Assembly (NCBI RefSeq): GCF_027912495.1
Contig: NZ_CP115463.1
Location: forward strand, 3,856,501-3,920,500
DNA: 64,000 nt
Reading direction: 5' to 3'
From: Caulobacter sp. NIBR1757
GTDB lineage: Bacteria; Pseudomonadota; Alphaproteobacteria; Caulobacterales; Caulobacteraceae
Position numbers and translations under genes: made by a program. The notes beneath the pieces were generated by a model, which was not told where the DNA came from, searched no databases, and saw only the letters and a list, made by a program, of their open reading frames with translations. Positions 38,050 through 46,746 of the stretch are shown piece by piece; position 1 is the first letter of the stretch, and each line of letters begins with the position of its first letter.

Positions 38050-39552
38050 TCAGGCCGCCAGCGTCTTCCCCGCCGGCCGCGCGGTCACCTTCGCCACCGG
38101 GTTCGAGAACACCATCGCCCCGTCGTCTACCTTGCCAAACTTCAGGGTCATCAGGTCCAGGGCGTAGTTCTGGTGCTGCTTCCACGGCGCCCTGGCCCCC
38201 TGCTTGGGGAACAGGTGCACCGACCGCTGGACATAGCCCGAGGAGAAGTCGAGCCAGTCCTGGTCGCCCTCATCGCCCGGCTTGCGGACCGGCGTGCATT
38301 GGGCAAGGCCCGTCTTCGTCATGTGGTTCAACAGCCGGCAGACGTAGGCGCAGGTCAGGTCCGCCTTCAGCGTCCAGCTGGCGTTGGTGTAGCCGAACGA
38401 CGAGGCCAGGTTCGGCACGCCGCTGTACATCATGCCCTTGTAGCTCAGCGTCTCGCTGAAGATCACCGGCTTGCCGTCGACAGCGAACTCGGCCCCGCCC
38501 AGCACTTCCAGGTTCAGCCCCGTGGCCGTGACGATGATGTCGGCCTCGATCTCGGCCCCCGACTTCAACAGGATGCCGGCCGGGGTGAAGCGCTCGATGT
38601 GGTCGGTGACGACGCTGGCCGCGCCGGTCTTGATGGCGTTGAACAGGTCGTCGTCGGGCACCAGGCACAGGCGCTGATCCCAGGGATTGTAGCTGGGGGT
38701 GAAGTGGGTATCGACGTCATAGTCGGGCCCCAGCTTCTCGCGCACCATGCCCAGGATGTTGGCCTTGACCTTGTCCGGGCTCTTGCGGGCCATGCGGAAG
38801 AACAGCATGCCGAGCAGCACATTCTTCCACCGCGTGATGCGGTAGGCGGTCATCGGCGAGAACTTCTTCTTCAGCCATTCGGCGGCCGGATCCTCGGCCG
38901 GTCGGCTGACCACATAGGTCGGCGAGCGCTGCAGCATGGTGACGTGGGCGGCGGTCCTGGCCATCTCCGGCACCAGGGTGACGGCGGTGGCGCCGCTGCC
39001 GATGACCACCACCTTCTTGCCCGAATGGTCGAGGTCGGCGGGCCATTCCTGCGGGTGGACGATGCGGCCCTTGAAGTCGGCGGCGCCGGCGAACTCCGGC
39101 TTGTAGCCCGACTTGTAGGAGTAGTAGCCCGAGCACATGAAAAGGAAGTTGCAGGTGAACTCGACGGGCTCGCCGGCCACCTCGGCGGTCACCGTCCAGG
39201 CGGCGGTTTCGGTGTCCCAGTCGGCGCGCTTGACCATGTGGCCATAGCGGATGTGCGGATCGATGCCGTTCTCGGCGGCGGTCTCGTTGACATAGGCCAG
39301 GATGGAGGGGCCGTCGGCGATGGCCTTGGCGGCCTTCCACGGCTTGAAGACGTAGCCGAGGGTGTACATGTCGCTGTCGGAGCGGATGCCGGGGTAGCGG
39401 AACAGGTCCCAGGTGCCGCCCTTGGCGGCGCGACCCTCGAGCACGACGTAGGTGCGGTCCGGCGAGCGGTCCTGCAGATGCTTGGCGGCCCCGACCCCGG
39501 ACAGGCCGGCCCCCACGATGACCACGTCGAAGTGCTCGATTTCCTGCGCCAC
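38050..39552 (-). CDS. EthA-like Baeyer-Villiger flavin monooxygenase
   Basis: 500 residues from a GTG, with GGGGAGA nine bases upstream. FAD-binding GAGLSG near residue 14-19, then 'GGTWDLFRYPGIRSDSDMYTLGY', typical of EthA. The Baeyer-Villiger fingerprint FxGxxxHxxxW is present at residues 160-170, followed by the NADPH-binding GSGATA. It should insert oxygen into ketones to form esters or lactones, or oxidise thioamides/sulfides. A palindrome lies just upstream. Confidence 0.93.
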   Translation of the reverse strand: MAQEIEHFDVVIVGAGLSGVGAAKHLQDRSPDRTYVVLEGRAAKGGTWDLFRYPGIRSDSDMYTLGYVFKPWKAAKAIADGPSILAYVNETAAENGIDPHIRYGHMVKRADWDTETAAWTVTAEVAGEPVEFTCNFLFMCSGYYSYKSGYKPEFAGAADFKGRIVHPQEWPADLDHSGKKVVVIGSGATAVTLVPEMARTAAHVTMLQRSPTYVVSRPAEDPAAEWLKKKFSPMTAYRITRWKNVLLGMLFFRMARKSPDKVKANILGMVREKLGPDYDVDTHFTPSYNPWDQRLCLVPDDDLFNAIKTGAASVVTDHIERFTPAGILLKSGAEIEADIIVTATGLNLEVLGGAEFAVDGKPVIFSETLSYKGMMYSGVPNLASSFGYTNASWTLKADLTCAYVCRLLNHMTKTGLAQCTPVRKPGDEGDQDWLDFSSGYVQRSVHLFPKQGARAPWKQHQNYALDLMTLKFGKVDDGAMVFSNPVAKVTARPAGKTLAA

Positions 39553-39574
39553 GACTATCTCCCCATGTCTTATG

Positions 39575-39587
39575 TTATCGCCGATAA
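39575..39587. promoter_or_regulatory. Palindrome upstream of the monooxygenase
   Basis: TTATCG-C-CGATAA, a perfect 13-bp dyad, is 22 bp upstream of the GTG start. Likely operator for a local repressor; no regulator gene adjoins. Confidence 0.45.
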
Positions 39588-39654
39588 TACGGGTGAAACG
39601 GCCGTTTGAACAGCGCGGCGTGACGCTGGGTCAAATTGCCCGTTCCCCCAAATT

Positions 39655-39776
39655 CCGATCATCCCGACGAAAGTCGGGACCCAGTTGGCAATCCGCCGAA
39701 GGGTTCAGCTCTGATCAGCGCCCGCTCCTGTACTGCCGGTGGGCACTGGGTCCCGACTTTCGTCGGTATGATCGGT
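39655..39776. repeat. Long inverted repeat element
   Basis: The left arm begins CCGATCATCCCGACGAAAGT and the right arm is its near-complement ending ATGATCGG; the arms are about 30 bp and enclose 60 bp. Smaller hairpins (CCCGACGAAAGTCGGG) are nested in each arm. It lies between the monooxygenase promoter and the end of the pseudouridine synthase gene. Different family from the 158-bp repeats. Confidence 0.75.
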
Positions 39777-39787
39777 GGAGGGGAATG

Positions 39788-40567
39788 TCAGGAAGCTCGC
39801 GGCTTTGACGCCTCCAGCAGCGCCGCCCGCTCCGCCGCCGTCATCGGCCGCCACATGCCTCCGGGCAGGTCGGCCAGTTCGATCGGTCCCACGCGGGTGC
39901 GGATCAGGTCGACGACCTCCAGTTCGACCAGCTCGCACATCCGGCGGATCTGGCGGTTGCGGCCCTCGACCAGCACGAAGCGCAGGCGGCCGGGCATCAC
40001 CTCCTCGACCGTCGCCGGGCGCAACTCCCGGCCGTCCAGCTCCAGCCCGTGCCGCAACAGGTCGATCTTCTCCGGCGTGATGTCGCCCTCGACCTGGACG
40101 AAATATTCCTTGTCCAGCTCGCTATCGGGCCCGATCACCGCCTTGGCCAGCACCCCGTCCTCCGACAGGATCAGCAGGCCCCGGCTGTCCATGTCGAGCC
40201 GGCCGAGCGGCGCCAGCCTGTGGTCGGAGTTGGGATAGACCTCCGCCTCGACGAACAGGTTGGAACGCCGCAGCAGCCGCACGGCCGGAACCTGGTCCCC
40301 TTCGGGCTGGGCCGAGACGATGCCGACCGGCTTGTGGATCAGCACCGTCAGCTTGGTGTCGAGCGCCTCCTGGCCAGCCTCGTCGAGCGTCAGGGTCTGA
40401 CCCGGCAGGATCTTGCGGCCGACGTCCTCGACCAGCGCCCCGTCGATGGTCACCAGCCCCCCGGCGATCAGCCCCTCGGCCTCGCGGCGCGAGCAGACGC
40501 CCGACTGCGCCAGCCATTTGTTGACGCGCACGGGCTCATCGCCCCCGTAGGTCCAGCTCCTGCTCAT
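39788..40567 (-). CDS. RsuA/RluB/RluF-family rRNA pseudouridine synthase
   Basis: 259 residues. N-terminal S4 RNA-binding domain ('VRVNKWLAQSGVCSRREAEGLI'), then the catalytic domain with the Asp in 'LGRLDMDSRGLLILSEDG', 'VQVEGDITPEKIDLLRHGLELDG' and 'EGRNRQIRRMCEL'. It modifies a uridine in 23S or 16S rRNA; the exact member cannot be settled, though GRLDMDS is nearest RluF. GAAGG precedes the ATG. Ten bases downstream of the MFS gene, probably cotranscribed. Confidence 0.92.
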   Translation of the reverse strand: MSRSWTYGGDEPVRVNKWLAQSGVCSRREAEGLIAGGLVTIDGALVEDVGRKILPGQTLTLDEAGQEALDTKLTVLIHKPVGIVSAQPEGDQVPAVRLLRRSNLFVEAEVYPNSDHRLAPLGRLDMDSRGLLILSEDGVLAKAVIGPDSELDKEYFVQVEGDITPEKIDLLRHGLELDGRELRPATVEEVMPGRLRFVLVEGRNRQIRRMCELVELEVVDLIRTRVGPIELADLPGGMWRPMTAAERAALLEASKPRAS

Positions 40568-40576
40568 CCGCCTTCT

Positions 40577-41890
40577 CTAGAGGCTGGCGGACGCCCCGGA
40601 AAGGCCGGCCTTCCTCGCCGCCCTGGCCGCGAAGAAGTAACAGGGGATAGCCAGCCCCGAGAGGGCGGTGAAGGTGAACAGGGTCCAGCTGAAGGGTTGG
40701 GCGACGCCGGCCTTGATCAGGACATCGACCAGGACCCCGGCCCCGGTGATGCCGATGCCCAGGCCCACGACATTGAGGCTGAGCAGGTAGAAGGCCACCA
40801 CCGCGCCGCGCACCTGCGGCGGGCAGAGGGCCTGCACCGCCGAGAAGGTCGGGCCGTAGAAGACGCCGAGCTGGAAATAGGCCACTACCACGCAGACCCA
40901 GAACAGCGGGTTTTCCGGCGGCAACAGCCGATAGGTCAGGTTCACCGGCAGCAGCACGCTCAGCACGATGACCATGAACATGGCCGGGCTCTGGCCGGTC
41001 TTGCGGGCGAACAGGTCGCTGATCACGCCGCCGAACAGGTTGCCGGCCACCCCCGCCACCACGGCGATCAGGCCGCTGACCTGGGCGATCCAGGCCTTGT
41101 CGAAGCCGCGCTCCTTGACCAGCCACAGCTGGTCGAAGCCGGCGGCGCCGAGGATGAAGTGGACGCAGACCCCGCCGAGGATGACCAGCTGCAGCGCCCG
41201 GGACGACTTCACCGCCCCCCAGAAGATGCGCACCAGCTCGCCCACTGACGGGGCCGGCAACGCGTCCGGCAAGGCGGCGGCCGCCTTGCGCGATGGCCGG
41301 GTCTCCCGGACCAGGAGGATGACCCCGGAGAAGGCCACCCCGACCGCCCCCAGCAGGTAGAAGCAGTTGCGCCAGCCGATGGCCGGACCCAGGTAGCCGG
41401 CGACCAGCAGGCTGACCCCCACCCCGATCGGCACGCCCATGTAGTAGAAGCCCGAGGCGAAGCCGCGCTTCTCGGGCGGGAAGCGGTCGGCCAGCAGCGA
41501 CATGGCCGTCGGCGTCAGGGCCGACTCGCCGACGCCGATGAACATCCGCGGAATGGCCAGGCTGACGAACCCCCTGGCCAGGCCCGAGGCGGCGGTCAGC
41601 AGGCTCCAGCCGAACATGGCGATAGCGATCAGCCGCGGCCGGTTCACCAGGTCGGCCAGCGCCCCCATGAACAGCCCGGCGAAGGCGTAGAACACCAGGA
41701 ACACCAGGCCGGTCAGCAGGCCGAACTGGGTGTTGCTGAGGCCCAGGTCCGGGACGATGAAGTTGGCGAAGCTCGACAGCAGCTGGCGATCGACGAAGTT
41801 CAGCACGTTCATCAGCATCAGCATGACGAGCAGGCCGTAATCGCCGGCCGAGGCGCGCACGCCCCCGCCCACGGTGTTGCTGGCGTCCAT
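40577..41890 (-). CDS. MFS transporter (Spinster-like)
   Basis: 437 residues from the ATG at 41890 (AGGGAGA upstream); longer frames reach into an inverted-repeat region. Twelve transmembrane helices; motif A-like 'GALADLVNRPRLIA', 'MFIGVGESALTPTAMSLLADRFPPEKRG' and 'FYYMGVPIGVGVSLLVAGYLG' are typical of the Spinster group, which exports lipids or small organics. Divergent from the tripartite efflux operon; tandem palindromes in between may control both. Confidence 0.9.
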   Translation of the reverse strand: MDASNTVGGGVRASAGDYGLLVMLMLMNVLNFVDRQLLSSFANFIVPDLGLSNTQFGLLTGLVFLVFYAFAGLFMGALADLVNRPRLIAIAMFGWSLLTAASGLARGFVSLAIPRMFIGVGESALTPTAMSLLADRFPPEKRGFASGFYYMGVPIGVGVSLLVAGYLGPAIGWRNCFYLLGAVGVAFSGVILLVRETRPSRKAAAALPDALPAPSVGELVRIFWGAVKSSRALQLVILGGVCVHFILGAAGFDQLWLVKERGFDKAWIAQVSGLIAVVAGVAGNLFGGVISDLFARKTGQSPAMFMVIVLSVLLPVNLTYRLLPPENPLFWVCVVVAYFQLGVFYGPTFSAVQALCPPQVRGAVVAFYLLSLNVVGLGIGITGAGVLVDVLIKAGVAQPFSWTLFTFTALSGLAIPCYFFAARAARKAGLSGASASL

Positions 41891-41995
41891 CGCGTTTCTC
41901 CCTGCCTGTCCGCTTGGCCATCGTGGGCTGTCGTCTGACCGGCGGGCGACTGTCGCCCGCGCCGCGGACCTCGGCAAGCCCGGCCCTCCTTGCCC

Positions 41996-42037
41996 GTCAT
42001 CCCGGCCGGAGCGCGCAGCGCGGAGAGCCGGGACGAC
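41996..42037. repeat. Short inverted repeat
   Basis: GTCATCCCGGC and GCCGGGACGAC arms enclose 20 bp. A second hairpin, GCGGGCGA-CTG-TCGCCCGC, lies at 41942-41960. Both are upstream of the MFS gene and resemble common alphaproteobacterial intergenic palindromes. Confidence 0.6.
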
Positions 42038-42072
42038 AGGTGAAAGGAGCACGGACGGAAGAATCTGAAAAA

Positions 42073-42114
42073 TGGACGCGACCGTCCACTTGTAAAAATG
42101 GACGCTAGCGTCCA
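42073..42114. promoter_or_regulatory. Tandem 16-bp palindromic operators
   Basis: TGGACG-CGAC-CGTCCA (42073-42088) and TGGACG-CTAG-CGTCCA (42099-42114), centres 26 bp apart, lie in an A-rich stretch between the MFS gene and the efflux operon. Two identical half-site pairs differing only in the central four bases indicate binding by a dimeric repressor, most likely TetR type. No tetR gene adjoins. Confidence 0.75.
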
Positions 42115-42365
42115 GTTATCCGCCATGGCTACCCCCCGCCCCCATCGTTCGAATGTCGGAAGCTCGACATTGGATCGGAACCTTCCGCACCGAAGCGGCC
42201 TTATCGCAGCCGTGCTGGATGAGGCTTTCGAAGTGCGGGAAGCCCGGGCGTCCGACCTTGCCGACCAGCCCGGTGAAACTGTCGATCTGGTCGAGGACAT
42301 GGCTTTCATTCAGGAACAGGTGGACGCCCGGCTGTCCGGGGGCCTCACCGCCGGGGGCCGCGCCC
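42115..42365. other. Unassigned segment between tandem operators and emrB
   Basis: About 250 bp without a recognisable gene. It contains a dyad AATGTCG-N6-CGACATT at 42152-42171. A rightward frame 42125-42373 (82 codons) overlaps the emrB start by eight bases but has no ribosome binding site and weak codon bias. A leftward frame across about 42200-42330 has the GC3 typical of real genes here, but no plausible start signal or family. Could be an mRNA leader, a regulator remnant, or a short unknown gene. Confidence 0.35.
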
Positions 42366-44030
42366 ATGGCTAAGGCCCCCGCTGTCCCCATCCGCTGGGC
42401 GCCGCACGAGCAGCCCACCATCCCCGGCTCGGCCCCGACCCCGGATCACCACCCTCGGCTACGGATCGCCTATGGCCTCATCGGCCTGCTGGTTGGACTG
42501 ACCGGCGGCCTCGGCAACGCCCTGGTCAGCGTCAATCTCGCCACCTTCCAGGGGGCGCTGGGCCTGTCGCCGGTCGAGGCGGCCTGGATCCCCATCGTCT
42601 TCACCATGACCAGCGTCTGCGCCAGCATCCTGCTGTTCAAGGTGCGCCAGCAGTTCGGCCTGCGGCTGTTCGCCGAGCTCGGTCTCTCCGTCTATGTCCT
42701 CTTGATGATCGGCGACCTGTTCGCCCAGTCCTACGGCTCGACCCTGCTGGTCCGCGCCGCCAGCGGCTTCGTCGGCTCCTGTCTGACCAGCATGGGCATC
42801 CTCTACATGCTGCAGGCCTTCCCGGCCGCCCACCGCATCAAGGCCATCATCATCGGCATGGGCCTGACCACCCTGGCCATTCCCATGGCCCGCTTGTTTT
42901 CCAGCGACCTCATCCAGGTCTCCGAATGGCGCGGCCTGCACATCTTCGAGCTGGGCCTGGCCCTGCTGTCGCTCGGCGCCGTCACCATCCTCAAGCTGCC
43001 GCCGTCGGAGAAGTTCAAGGCCTTCGAGAGCCTCGACCTGGTCAGCTTCGGCCTGTTCGCCGGCGGCATGGCCCTGCTCTGCGCCGTCCTTGGCCTCGGC
43101 CGCGTCGTCTGGTGGACGGAGGCCAGCTGGATCGGCTGGGCCCTCTGCGGCGCCGTCATCCTGATCGTCAGCGCCCTCGTCATCGAGCACAATCGCAAGA
43201 ACCCGCTGCTGCAGACCCGCTGGATGGGCAGCGCCGACATCCTGCGCCTGGCCCTGGTCTCCATCCTCGTCCGCATCATCCTGTCGGAACAGACGGTCGG
43301 CGCCGTCGGCCTGATGACCGTCGAGGGGGTCGGCAGCGACCAGCTGCGCGGCCTCTTCGCCATCGTCCTGATCGCCACCATCGCCGGCAGCGTGGTCAGC
43401 GCCCTGACCATGAACCCGGCCAATCTCGGCCCGCCGCTTCTGGTCTCGCTTGCTCTGATGGCGGTCGGCGCCTTCATGGACAGCGACGCCACCAACCTGA
43501 CCCGGCCCGAAAACCTCTACCTCAGCCAGGCCATTCTCGCCTTCGCCGCCTCCCTGTTTCTGGCCCCCGCCCTGCTGTTCGGCATCGCCCGCGCCATGGC
43601 CCAGGGGCCCAGCTACATCATCAGCTTCGTGGCCGTGTTCAGCGGCGCCCAGACCCTGGGCGGGCTGATGGGCTCGGCCCTGATCGGCACGCTGCAGGTG
43701 GCCCGCGAGAAGTTCCATTCCAGCCAGCTGGTCGAGAGCCTCAACCCGGCCGACCCGCTGGTCGCCCAGCGCCTGCAACAGCTGGGCGGCGCCTATGCCC
43801 GCACCCAGCCCGACGCCGCCCTGCGCCAGGCCGAGGGCGGCGCCCTGCTCAGCCAGCAGGCCACCCGCGAGGCCAACATCCTCGCCTACAACGACGTCTT
43901 CCTGGCGATCGCCGTGATCGCCGCCCTGACCTTCCTCTGGATCGGCTTCCTGTACCTGCGCGCCCGCCTGCGGACCCGCCGGGAAGCCCTGGCCCTGCAG
44001 CGGGCGAACCCCGCCTCGGGCAACTTGTGA
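42366..44030 (+). CDS. EmrB-like DHA2-family MFS drug/proton antiporter
   Basis: 554 residues from the ATG at 42366. About fourteen transmembrane helices, beginning 'IAYGLIGLLVGLTGGLGNALVSVNLATFQGALGL', with a helical periplasmic insert 'QVAREKFHSSQLVESLNPADP' near the end, as in EmrB. It would move substrates from the cytoplasm or inner leaflet to the HlyD-type adaptor. Two bases precede the adaptor ATG. The upstream tandem operators suggest inducible expression. Confidence 0.9.
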   Translation: MAKAPAVPIRWAPHEQPTIPGSAPTPDHHPRLRIAYGLIGLLVGLTGGLGNALVSVNLATFQGALGLSPVEAAWIPIVFTMTSVCASILLFKVRQQFGLRLFAELGLSVYVLLMIGDLFAQSYGSTLLVRAASGFVGSCLTSMGILYMLQAFPAAHRIKAIIIGMGLTTLAIPMARLFSSDLIQVSEWRGLHIFELGLALLSLGAVTILKLPPSEKFKAFESLDLVSFGLFAGGMALLCAVLGLGRVVWWTEASWIGWALCGAVILIVSALVIEHNRKNPLLQTRWMGSADILRLALVSILVRIILSEQTVGAVGLMTVEGVGSDQLRGLFAIVLIATIAGSVVSALTMNPANLGPPLLVSLALMAVGAFMDSDATNLTRPENLYLSQAILAFAASLFLAPALLFGIARAMAQGPSYIISFVAVFSGAQTLGGLMGSALIGTLQVAREKFHSSQLVESLNPADPLVAQRLQQLGGAYARTQPDAALRQAEGGALLSQQATREANILAYNDVFLAIAVIAALTFLWIGFLYLRARLRTRREALALQRANPASGNL

Positions 44031-44031
44031 G

Positions 44032-45150
44032 ATGACGATGACCGACACCACCCAACCGGGCGCGCCCGCGCCTACCTCTGAAGAAGAAATCCCGCCCAGC
44101 GGCTGGAAGCCCCCCTTCAGCCGCCGCAGCCTGATCATCGGCGCCCTGGTCATACTGGCCGGGCTGATCGCCATCCTCTACGCCTGGAAGCTGCCGCCCT
44201 TCACCAGTGACATGCAGACGACCGACAACGCCTATGTGCGCGGCCAGGTGACCATCCTGGCGCCGCAGCTCAGCGGCTATGTCGCCGAGGTCGCCGTGCA
44301 GGACTTCCAGATGGTGAAGAAGGGCGACGTCCTCGTCCGCATCGACGACCGCATCTACCGTCAACGGCTTGAGCAGGCCGAGGCCGGCCTCGCCGCCGCC
44401 CGCGCCAATCTCGCCAACAGCGCCCAGGCCACCCGCGCCAAACAGGCCGGGGTCGGCGGCCAGCAGGCGGTGCTGGCTTCGGCTCAGGCCCAGCTGGCCC
44501 GCGCCCAGGCCGACATGCGCCGGGTCGACGAACTCGTCGCCGACGGCTCGGTCTCCTTGCGCGAACGCGACCAGACCCGCGCCGCCCTGCAACAGGCCCA
44601 GGCCGCCGTGCAGCAGGCCAAGGCGGGCGGCGAGGCGGCGCGTCAGGACGTGCTGTCCACCGTTGTCGGCCGCGGCTCGCTGGCCGCCGCCGTCGCCAAC
44701 GCCGAGGCCCAGGTGCGCCTGGCCCAGATCGATCTTTCCAACACCGTCATCGTCGCGCCGCAGGACGGGCAGCTGGGCGAGGTCAGTGTCCGCAAGGGCC
44801 AGTATGTCGCCGCCGGCACCCAGCTGACCGCCGTGGTGCCGCGCCAGCTCTGGGTGACCGCCAATTTCAAGGAGCGGCAGACCGCGAAGATGGCCCCCGG
44901 CGAGCGCGCCGTCCTGCGCGTCGATGCGCTGGGCGGGGCCCGGCTGACCGGCGTCGTCGAACGCATCTCCCCGGCCAGCGGCTCGGAGTTCAGCGTGCTG
45001 AAGCCCGACAACGCCACCGGCAACTTCGTCAAGGTCGCCCAGAGGATACCGGTCCGTATCAAGCTCGATCCCGGCCAAAAGGCGGCCGAGCGCCTGCGGG
45101 TCGGTATGAGCGTCGAGGCCCGGGTCGATACCAGCACGGGGGGCCTGTGA
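44032..45150 (+). CDS. EmrA-like membrane fusion protein (HlyD family)
   Basis: 372 residues: one N-terminal transmembrane helix (about 33-53), lipoyl halves ('TTDNAYVRGQVTILAPQLSGYVAEV' and 'IVAPQDGQLGEVSVRKGQYV'), a long Ala/Gln-rich coiled coil between them, and a beta-barrel end. 'TDNAYV' is the EmrA hallmark. It links EmrB to the outer membrane factor encoded next. TGATG overlap with the latter. Confidence 0.93.
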   Translation: MTMTDTTQPGAPAPTSEEEIPPSGWKPPFSRRSLIIGALVILAGLIAILYAWKLPPFTSDMQTTDNAYVRGQVTILAPQLSGYVAEVAVQDFQMVKKGDVLVRIDDRIYRQRLEQAEAGLAAARANLANSAQATRAKQAGVGGQQAVLASAQAQLARAQADMRRVDELVADGSVSLRERDQTRAALQQAQAAVQQAKAGGEAARQDVLSTVVGRGSLAAAVANAEAQVRLAQIDLSNTVIVAPQDGQLGEVSVRKGQYVAAGTQLTAVVPRQLWVTANFKERQTAKMAPGERAVLRVDALGGARLTGVVERISPASGSEFSVLKPDNATGNFVKVAQRIPVRIKLDPGQKAAERLRVGMSVEARVDTSTGGL

Positions 45151-46520
45151 TGCGCCGCTTCCTCCCCCTGCTGCTGACCAGCGCCATCGCCCTGCAGGCC
45201 TGCGCCACCACGGCGACGCCGACGCCGCCGGCCGCTACTGTCACCGCCCCCACCGCCTGGCGCACCGACCCCGGCCCGGGCGTGGCCATCGACAAGGCCT
45301 GGTGGACCGGCTTTGGCGATCCCGTGCTGACCCGGCTGGTCGAGACCGCTGTCTCAAACAACACCGACGTCGCCATCGCCGCCGCCCGCGTCGACGAGGC
45401 CCGCGCCCAGACCCGCGTCGCCCGCGCCGCCCTGCTGCCCACCCTCGACGCTGGGGCCGGCGCCCAGGACGCCCGAACCTTGAACGCCTTAGGCCAGCCG
45501 ACCACCGCCTATACCGCCCAGCCGCAACTGACCTTCGCCTACGAGGTCGATCTCTGGGGCCGGCTGCGCGACCAGGACAAGGCCGCCCGCGCCAGCCTGC
45601 AGGCCAGCCAGAACGCCCGCGACGCCGCGCACCTGAGCGTCGCCGCCGCCACCGCCAACGGCTACATCGTCCTGCGTGGCCTGGACGCCCGTCTGGCCAC
45701 CGCCAATGAGACGCTGGCCGCCCGCACCGAGGCCCTGCGCCTGGCCAAATCCCGCGCCGACGCCGGCTACACCTCCAATCTCGAACTGAAGCAGGCCGAA
45801 GCCGAATACCAGGCCGCCGCCCAGCAGGTCCCGACCCTGAAACTGGCCATCAGCCGCCAGGAAAACGCGCTGAGCCTGCTGCTCGGCCAGACCCCGGCCG
45901 CCATCCCGCGCGGCAAGGATCTCTTCGCCCTGACCCAGCCGCCGACGCCCGACGGCCTGCCCTCCGACCTGCTGCGCCGCCGCCCCGACATCGCCCAGGC
46001 CGAAAACGCCCTGGTCGCCAGCAAGGCGTCCTACGCCAGCGCCCGCGCCCAGCTGCTGCCGCAGGTCCGCCTCACCGCCAGCCTCGGCGCCCTGTTCGTC
46101 GAGGGGCTGGACGGGGCCACCAACGTCTGGAGCCTCGGCGGCAGCATCCTGGCCCCGCTGTTCAACGGCGGCCGTCTCTCCGCCCAGGCCGACGCCGCCG
46201 GCAGCCGCCGCGACCAGGCCGCCTTCGCCTACCGCAAGTCGGTCCTCACCGCCTTCCGCGAAGTCGAGGACGCCATGGCCGCCGTCCAGCGCCTGCGCGA
46301 GGTCGAGACGGCCGTCCAGGCCCAGCGCGACGCCGCCGCCGAAACCCGCCGCATCGCCCGCAACCGCTACCAGGCCGGCTACGCCTCCTACCTCGAGGAA
46401 CTCGACGCCCAACGCAGCCTGTTCACCGCCGAGCTGGCCCTGAGCGCCGCCCGCGCCGACCGCCTGGCCGCGACGGTGCAGCTGTACCAGGCGATGGGCG
46501 GGGGTTGGTCGGCGAGCTAG
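45150..46520 (+). CDS. NodT-family outer membrane efflux lipoprotein (TolC-like)
   Basis: 456 residues from the ATG at 45150. Signal peptide with lipobox LQAC (Cys about 18). Two OEP repeats: 'WWTGFGDPVLTRLVETAVSNNTDVAIAAARVDEARAQTR' and 'RPDIAQAENALVASKASYASARAQLLPQ', ending in 'ARNRYQAGYASYLEELDAQRSLF'. It forms the outer membrane channel of the tripartite pump. Not obviously dedicated to the giant RTX protein, since it is locked in the emr operon. Confidence 0.94.
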   Translation: MRRFLPLLLTSAIALQACATTATPTPPAATVTAPTAWRTDPGPGVAIDKAWWTGFGDPVLTRLVETAVSNNTDVAIAAARVDEARAQTRVARAALLPTLDAGAGAQDARTLNALGQPTTAYTAQPQLTFAYEVDLWGRLRDQDKAARASLQASQNARDAAHLSVAAATANGYIVLRGLDARLATANETLAARTEALRLAKSRADAGYTSNLELKQAEAEYQAAAQQVPTLKLAISRQENALSLLLGQTPAAIPRGKDLFALTQPPTPDGLPSDLLRRRPDIAQAENALVASKASYASARAQLLPQVRLTASLGALFVEGLDGATNVWSLGGSILAPLFNGGRLSAQADAAGSRRDQAAFAYRKSVLTAFREVEDAMAAVQRLREVETAVQAQRDAAAETRRIARNRYQAGYASYLEELDAQRSLFTAELALSAARADRLAATVQLYQAMGGGWSAS

Positions 46521-46549
46521 CAAGCTTCCGTTCGCCGCTTCTCTTCAAC

Positions 46550-46668
46550 TGTCATCCTCCGACCGCGCAGCGGATCGGGGGACCTAAGGCGGCTCTGGAT
46601 AGACTCCCGGCCGCCTTCACGCGGACAGTTGGGTCCCCCGGTCGCCCTGCGGGCGCCGGAGGATGACA
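46550..46668. repeat. Inverted repeat element (119 bp)
   Basis: TGTCATCCTCCG and CGGAGGATGACA are the outer 12-bp arms; inside, GGGGGACC pairs with GGTCCCCC and AAGGCGG with CCGCCTT. It lies between the efflux operon end and the SDR promoter and may terminate the operon. Confidence 0.8.
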
Positions 46669-46746
46669 GGGTGTTTAAGCGATAGCCGTCTTCCCTGCCC
46701 CACCGTCAGTCCCCGATACTCCCCGCAAAAGACGCGAGGAACACCC

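Noticed and set aside
44032..46520. The HlyD-type adaptor and TolC-like protein as type I secretion parts for the giant RTX protein
   Set aside because: The adaptor has the EmrA hallmark, is coupled to an EmrB antiporter, and no ABC ATPase is present.
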